Source of the DNA: Anaerolineales bacterium
Lineage (GTDB): Bacteria; Chloroflexota; Anaerolineae; 4572-78; J111
Direction: 5' to 3'
DNA: 64,000 nt
Assembly: GCA_020634935.1 (NCBI GenBank)
Contig: JACKAT010000012.1
Coordinates: 1-64,000, forward strand
Shown here: piece after piece, positions 59,526-64,000 of the stretch
Layout: each line of letters opens with the position of its first letter
Position numbering within the stretch: the stretch's first letter is position 1
The notes under the pieces: model-generated
Database searches by the model: none
What the model saw: the letters and a program-made list of their open reading frames with translations, nothing else
What the model was told of the DNA's origin: nothing
Program-made: the position numbers and the translations under genes

Positions 59526-60836
59526 ATGCAAATCACCCATCGCGGCATCTTGATTCTTCTTATCGCGGCCCCCATCATTGCCTTGGGCACCTGGGCGCCG
59601 GCCTTGCAGTGGGTGGCGCTGGTCTATGTTTTGGTGGTGCTGGTCATCTTTGGCCTTGACTGGCGCTTGGCCGAGGGGCCGGATCGTTTCGAGGCCGCCC
59701 GCGAGCACGATATTAAGTTGAGCCTGGGCGCGAGAAACCCGATTCGCCTATCGATCCGCAATCGCAGCCGGCGACCGGCCATGTTCTGGCTCAGAGATGA
59801 AGCACCCGATGCGTTTGACATCGAGCAGCGTGTCTTTTCCGGCGAGGTCGCCCCTCGGCGTACCTGGACAGAAACCTACTATGTGCGCCCCTTGCAGCGG
59901 GGCGACTATCAATTTGCCGATATGCACCTGCGCTGGCAAGGTCCGCTCGGCTTTGTCATTCGACAAGCCAAGCTGGCCGCCGCCGCGCCGGTAAAAGTTT
60001 ATCCCAATTTGCTCGAAATTCGGCGCTACGATCTGCTGCTCAAACAGAATCGACTCCAAGAGTTGGGCTTGCGGCACGCCCGCATGTTCGGCGAAGGGAC
60101 CGAGTTCGAACGGCTGCGGGAGTATTTGCCGGATGACGAATTTCGGCGCATCGACTGGAAAGCCACCGCCCGTCGCAACCGGCCCATTACCGTGGAGTAT
60201 CAAACCGAGCGCAGTCAAAATATCGTCGCGGTGCTGGACACCGGCCGGATGATGCAAAGCCCGGTGGCGCGCATCGCTAAACTGGATTATGTGGTGAATG
60301 CCGTGCTGTTTTTAACGTATGTTGCCACCGGCAAAGGGGATAAAGTGGGCTTGATGACCTTTGCCGATCAGGTGCAGACCTTTATCAGCCCGCGCCAGGG
60401 ACGCGGTCAATTTTACCGGATGCTCGAACTGCTGTATGCGGTCAAGGCCGGCGCGGTCGAGCCGGACTACCAGCGCGCCTTGAGTTATCTGGCCCTTAAG
60501 CAGCGGCGGCGTTCGTTGGTGATTATCTTTACGGATTTAAGCGGAGGAACCAGCATGGAGTCGCTGGTGAGTCACGTATCGGTGTTGGCCCAGCGCAGTC
60601 TGCCCCTGGTGGTCACCATTAGCGACCCCGATATTCATGCGGCCACCAAGCAGCAACCACACGACTCGTTAACCGTGTACCAGCGCGCGGCGGCAGAGCA
60701 ACTGCTCGATGAAAGACAGGTGACGCTCGACCAACTGCGGCGGCAGGGGGTGTTAACCCTGGATGTGTCGGCCAATCAATTGTCGATGGCCGTGATTAAT
60801 CGCTACTTGGAGTTGAAAGGTCGGACCTTGTTGTAG
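59526..60836 (+). CDS. DUF58 envelope protein
   Basis: 436 residues from ATG 59526 (AGGA upstream); the upstream open frame covers palindromic repeats and is not coding. Two N-terminal helices (about 5-40), a beta domain, and the conserved DUF58 core LREYLPDDEFRRIDWKATAR, followed by a VWA-like fold (NIVAVLDTGRMM; LVIIFTDLSGGTSM). Works with the MoxR ATPase in envelope assembly or stress. The 3' end overlaps the convergent SpoIIM gene by 41 bp. Confidence 0.88.
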   Translation: MQITHRGILILLIAAPIIALGTWAPALQWVALVYVLVVLVIFGLDWRLAEGPDRFEAAREHDIKLSLGARNPIRLSIRNRSRRPAMFWLRDEAPDAFDIEQRVFSGEVAPRRTWTETYYVRPLQRGDYQFADMHLRWQGPLGFVIRQAKLAAAAPVKVYPNLLEIRRYDLLLKQNRLQELGLRHARMFGEGTEFERLREYLPDDEFRRIDWKATARRNRPITVEYQTERSQNIVAVLDTGRMMQSPVARIAKLDYVVNAVLFLTYVATGKGDKVGLMTFADQVQTFISPRQGRGQFYRMLELLYAVKAGAVEPDYQRALSYLALKQRRRSLVIIFTDLSGGTSMESLVSHVSVLAQRSLPLVVTISDPDIHAATKQQPHDSLTVYQRAAAEQLLDERQVTLDQLRRQGVLTLDVSANQLSMAVINRYLELKGRTLL

Positions 60837-61800
60837 GGGTGGCTTGCTGGCGACCGGCCAAGAAAAAGTAGCCGTAGAGCAGCAGCCCGCTCCCCAGGCC
60901 AATGGCCCACTTAACCGGCCAGGGGATGCCTTCGGCGGGCGAGATAAAACCTTCAATCGTACCGGCCAGGATCAGCAAGGGGACGCACCCGATGACGAGT
61001 TTAACAGCTTTGCCGGCGGCGATGGTCAGCGCATCTCGACGGCGACGCAGGCCGGGGTTAATGAGGGCCCAGCCCAGCATTAAGCCGGCTCCTCCGGCCA
61101 TGAAAATAACGCTTAACTCGATCACACCGTGGCCGATGACAAAGGTCCACAGATCAAAGCCGAGGCCGTAATAGGCGGTCAACCCGGTGATGCCGCCTAA
61201 CAGGAGGCCGTTAAAAATCATAATCCAGAGCGTAACTACACCCGCCAAGATACCGCTGCCAAAGGCCAGGAAGGCAACCTGGATGTTGTTACGCATTATA
61301 AATGAAGAAGCATAGGGCCGCTCTTCAATCGGGATGTCGGTCCACAACTCGCCTCGTTCGATGGTTTCGACCATCTCTTGGGCCATTTCCGGCAGTAGCC
61401 AGCGTGATAGTTCCGGGTGCCAGGCGGTGCTTAACCCGGCGATGATCGCCGGAATAATGAACATGGCCGCGGCGATCAGGGTAAAAGGCAGCGTTTCCCG
61501 ATAGACCTGAGGGAAGCCGGTTGTGGCGAACCGAATAAATCGGTCAAAGGCCAAGGGTTCGCTGCGGTAGACAATTGAATGGGCTCGGGCTACCAATTGG
61601 TTTAAGTAGATTGTCACTCGGTGATGGGCATAATCTCGCTGGACCACGGCCAAATCAGACGTCGCCGCTCGATACAAACGACCCATCGTTTTCACCTCAT
61701 CGGGCGACAACTGCTGAATATTCTTTTGACTGCGATCAAGGAGTTGGGTTAACTGCTGCCAGTCGTTTTGTCGCGATTGGATAAATTCGTCAACTAGCAT
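60796..61800 (-). CDS. SpoIIM-like (DUF95) membrane protein
   Basis: 334 residues. A cytoplasmic helical N-terminus, then five to six membrane helices with conserved Asn and Gly residues (SFIMRNNIQVAFLAFGSGIL; FNGLLLGGITGLTAYYG; VIGHGVIELSVIFMAGGAGL). Stage II sporulation protein M family; in non-sporulating bacteria it accompanies MoxR/DUF58/RDD genes. ATG at 61800; convergent with DUF58 and divergent from the RDD gene 12 bp away. Confidence 0.88.
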   Translation of the reverse strand: MLVDEFIQSRQNDWQQLTQLLDRSQKNIQQLSPDEVKTMGRLYRAATSDLAVVQRDYAHHRVTIYLNQLVARAHSIVYRSEPLAFDRFIRFATTGFPQVYRETLPFTLIAAAMFIIPAIIAGLSTAWHPELSRWLLPEMAQEMVETIERGELWTDIPIEERPYASSFIMRNNIQVAFLAFGSGILAGVVTLWIMIFNGLLLGGITGLTAYYGLGFDLWTFVIGHGVIELSVIFMAGGAGLMLGWALINPGLRRRRDALTIAAGKAVKLVIGCVPLLILAGTIEGFISPAEGIPWPVKWAIGLGSGLLLYGYFFLAGRQQATPTTRSDLSTPSSD

Positions 61801-61812
61801 AGGATGTGACTC

Positions 61813-62616
61813 ATGAGTTTATCGGATAAATATTTAACTATTGATACCCCCGAAAATGTCGCGTTTGGCTATGATGTGGCGGGTATCGGCTCGCGTTTTC
61901 TGGCGACGATAGTAGATACCTTATTGATAATCATTTTAATGGTAATTGTCAATGTCGCCTCACTCTTCTTAACCACCATTCTGCTGGGCAGTAATTGGGT
62001 TGATGAAGCCGTGGTGGTCTGGGTCGGAGCCATTTTGGGCCTGCTTTCATTTGGTCTCTTTTGGGGCTATTACATCGTCTTTGAAATGATGTGGAACGGC
62101 CAATCACCCGGCAAACGATGGGTTGGGTTACGGGTGTTGAAACTCGATGGCACGCCCATAACCCTCGTCGAATCGGTGGTACGCAATCTCATTCGCCTGA
62201 TCGATTTTTTGCCCTTTTATTACGGCTTCGGCGTGGTGACGATGTTTATCAACGAGCAGTCGCGTCGCCTGGGCGACCTGGCAGCCGGCACCTTGGTGGT
62301 GTATGATACCGGCGTCATAACGCTAGATGAGTTGAGCCAGGATAGTATGATTCTCGGCCTTCGCGCTCAGACGATTTCGCCGGAAACCGAGCAACTACCC
62401 ATAGAACGATTGACCACGCACGATATGGCGATGATCGAAGACTATTTACGTCGCCGCTTCGATTTGGCGAACCGGTTTGAGGTGGCCGCCAAGATGTCGG
62501 AGCGACTCCACGCCCAGATGGAACTGCCGGACCCCGGCCTGAAGGGCGCACAAGCCGATGAATTATTGGCGGAAATATACAAGTTCGCCAAGCTTCGCGC
62601 CAGCAGACGCAGTTGA
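61813..62616 (+). CDS. RDD family membrane protein
   Basis: 267 residues. RDD signature in helix 1 (GIGSRFLATIVDTLLI), a second region (MMWNGQSPGKRWVGLRVLKL) and NEQSRRLGDLAAGTLVVYD, then a cytoplasmic helical tail of about 75 residues (TTHDMAMIEDYLRRRFDLAN) that could bind a partner. Divergent from spoIIM over a 12-bp gap. Second RDD protein of the window, and a common member of MoxR/DUF58 clusters. Confidence 0.85.
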   Translation: MSLSDKYLTIDTPENVAFGYDVAGIGSRFLATIVDTLLIIILMVIVNVASLFLTTILLGSNWVDEAVVVWVGAILGLLSFGLFWGYYIVFEMMWNGQSPGKRWVGLRVLKLDGTPITLVESVVRNLIRLIDFLPFYYGFGVVTMFINEQSRRLGDLAAGTLVVYDTGVITLDELSQDSMILGLRAQTISPETEQLPIERLTTHDMAMIEDYLRRRFDLANRFEVAAKMSERLHAQMELPDPGLKGAQADELLAEIYKFAKLRASRRS

Positions 62617-62665
62617 TCGATGCTCAGGGCGTTGAGAGATTTTCTTCAAACTAAACAAATGTTGC

Positions 62666-62702
62666 GAAAAAGACCTACGCGGCGTTGAACCCGCGTAAGT
62701 CT
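62666..62702 (-). terminator. Rho-independent terminator of the right-edge gene
   Basis: On the minus strand GACTTACGCGG and CCGCGTAGGTC (one mismatch) pair around a 7-base loop, followed by TTTTTC, about 50 bases after the stop of the gene ending at 62752. Confidence 0.7.
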
Positions 62703-62751
62703 ATAATCAATTGGTGGTATTAACTTCGTTTTTTGCTGGCGCGTATTTTGT

Positions 62752-64000
62752 TTAATACAGTTGCAGCGGCAGGGCGCCAAAGGGACCGGCCAATAAGCCC
62801 CACACTTCATCGGCGCCTACGGTGATGCTATCCGTTACGGGCGATTGACCTTCGGCGCTCATTTGGTAGCTGTATTCGCCGGGAGGCAGTTCAATGTATG
62901 GCGCGTTGCCCATCTCGGCGTCTTCGGCTTGCGGCTCTACCTCAAAGGTTTGGCCGTTCAAGGTAAAGGTGAAGGTGGCCGCGGCGGGGTCACCGAAGTC
63001 AGGATTGCCAAAGTAGATGCGGGCTTGGCCGGCCTCGGGCACAATACCGGCGGCTGTGGCGGCAGCCGCATTTTTGTTAACCATGGTCACTTCGCTCTCG
63101 CTGCCGCTGGATTTGATCGCTACGGTTAGCAGGCCATCGGCTCCTTCAAACATCAGGTTGACGCTGCTTGGCTCCTGACTGCTGTTGCTCAGATTCCAGC
63201 CCAGATTGGCCAGTTCTGTCTGGAAAAAATCCGACAGTGTAGCTACAGCGGATGGTGAACTGACCATGATTTTACGGCTATATTGGCTGCCTTCAGAGGA
63301 GTAGCTGGTGTAGTTGTCGGGTACCGGCAGGCCATCCTTATCCTCGGCCACTAAGGGTTCGGCGCTATCCGTCGTGGAACTCTGATCAGAGTCGGTCGGG
63401 CTGCCGGCCAGCGACGGCGCGGAATCGAGGTCAATCGTCACGCTGGCGTTCCCATCCAGAGGATCACCCATAACTGTAATCGAAAGGGACTCGTCACCCC
63501 GGTTGAAATCAACCGAACCCATAAATTCGGTGATGATAGAGAAGTCTTTGTCTTCCTGCCAGTCATCAGCCGGCAGGGTTTGGCGATAGAAGTTGATCAG
63601 GGCTTCAATGTCCGAGGCGCTGGTGAAGCTCAGTTCGGCCAGGTCGGCGTCGTACTCAATCTCTTCGGCGTCGGCGGGCGTGGGAAAGTTGACTGCGGAG
63701 GATGGATTGGAGTCGGTAGTAAGGGCGGGTTCGCTGTCGGCTGTTTCAGTTGCGGCCATTTCGGCTTCACTATCGACGGGAGGTGTGTCAGTGCTGCCGC
63801 CATCACGCAAGGCCAGCAGTTCATTGGTTTCAAATTGGCGGAGTTCCACGTTGTACCGGCTTTGGCTGGGGACAATATTGAGCATCAAGGCCAGTTGGTC
63901 GGCCTCGTTGGCAAAAAAGCGGGTGGTTTGTTCCGCGCTATCAAAGGCGCTATCGGGCATTTCTTGCCAGCCCAAGTCGGTCATTTGGGTCAGGTAGAAG
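62752..64000 (-). CDS. Exported protein of unknown function (5' end outside window)
   Basis: At least 415 residues; the frame is open to base 64000 and the residues before the first ATG (FYLTQ) read as protein, so the start lies to the right. Two copies of a domain of about 75 residues that looks like (D/E)..L..FY...L...GW with TGSVDF/NLMFEG strands (about residues 130-190 and 235-300), joined by Asp/Ser/Thr-rich linkers, then a C-terminal beta domain (ARIYFGNPDFGDPAAATFTF). Probably periplasmic or surface. No catalytic motif recognised. Confidence 0.6.
   Translation of the reverse strand, partial: FYLTQMTDLGWQEMPDSAFDSAEQTTRFFANEADQLALMLNIVPSQSRYNVELRQFETNELLALRDGGSTDTPPVDSEAEMAATETADSEPALTTDSNPSSAVNFPTPADAEEIEYDADLAELSFTSASDIEALINFYRQTLPADDWQEDKDFSIITEFMGSVDFNRGDESLSITVMGDPLDGNASVTIDLDSAPSLAGSPTDSDQSSTTDSAEPLVAEDKDGLPVPDNYTSYSSEGSQYSRKIMVSSPSAVATLSDFFQTELANLGWNLSNSSQEPSSVNLMFEGADGLLTVAIKSSGSESEVTMVNKNAAAATAAGIVPEAGQARIYFGNPDFGDPAAATFTFTLNGQTFEVEPQAEDAEMGNAPYIELPPGEYSYQMSAEGQSPVTDSITVGADEVWGLLAGPFGALPLQLY

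Noticed and set aside
1..64000. CRISPR array, phage genes or complete insertion sequence
   Set aside because: No regularly spaced repeat with variable spacers, no phage structural genes and no transposase was found; the only array is the 42-bp tandem repeat, which has no spacers.

Overview
The window looks like a piece of a bacterial chromosome of moderate GC content, probably from a Chloroflexota lineage (Anaerolineae/Caldilinea-like). This is inference from gene content: large VCBS/FG-GAP proteins, Pro/Thr-rich linkers, many exported proteins with short beta-repeat domains, STAND ATPases with TPRs, and a MoxR-DUF58-DUF4129-DUF4350-SpoIIM-RDD envelope cluster. No rRNA, tRNA, CRISPR array or complete transposon was seen. 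All family calls were made by reading motifs, without database searches.

Layout. 1-1570: the two permeases of a PotB/PotC-type polyamine ABC transporter, the first cut by the window edge. 1690-2775: a C39-like cysteine peptidase with an overlapping partner gene, a decayed GlsB/YeaQ membrane-protein gene and a strong terminator. 2864-9604: a 2,246-residue exported protein with 14 VCBS/FG-GAP repeats and an HELGH metalloprotease motif. 9821-16580: a signalling-like region with a fused HTH-NB-ARC-TPR regulator, two tandem 55-residue exported peptides, and an operon encoding the same regulator architecture split into an HTH-NB-ARC protein and a TPR protein. 16751-23301: a run of envelope and secreted proteins (DJ-1-like, RDD, PPC repeat protein, cohesin/dockerin-like protein, repeat fibre-like protein, astacin metalloprotease, small GGTFDL protein).

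23837-27786: a zinc MDR dehydrogenase, an MntA/HepT toxin-antitoxin locus whose hepT appears frameshifted, a TolB-like lipoprotein and a TlpA-like thioredoxin. 27804-37370: a minus-strand locus for galactofuranose-type sugar uptake (ytfQ, ytfR, ytfT, yjfF) headed by a YesN/YesM two-component system and a second YtfQ-like binding lipoprotein, with a good sigma-70-type promoter in front. 37409-41984: partner-switching components (two SpoIIE-type phosphatases, one with a cyclic-nucleotide domain, an RsbW-like kinase and a STAS protein). 42035-49659: glgX, another STAS protein, an AGE-fold protein, a DJ-1/PfpI protein, a GMC oxidoreductase and an NTF2-like protein, with large intergenic stem-loops.

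50277-53354: a cyclophilin lipoprotein, an undecaprenyl-phosphate sugar transferase and DoxX. 53655-62616: the MoxR/DUF58 envelope cluster, interrupted by about 1 kb of repeats (two inverted-repeat elements and a 42-bp minisatellite). 62752-64000: an exported protein cut by the right edge.

The most promising undescribed unit is the tandem small-peptide pair beside the split STAND/TPR operon (13.3-16.6 kb). Each precursor has a hydrophobic export segment and a VFA/DE signal-peptidase-like site that would release an acidic Gly/Ser-rich octapeptide, and TPR proteins are the usual receptors of such peptides. The second candidate is the YtfQ paralogue next to YesM/YesN, which may form a three-component sugar sensor.
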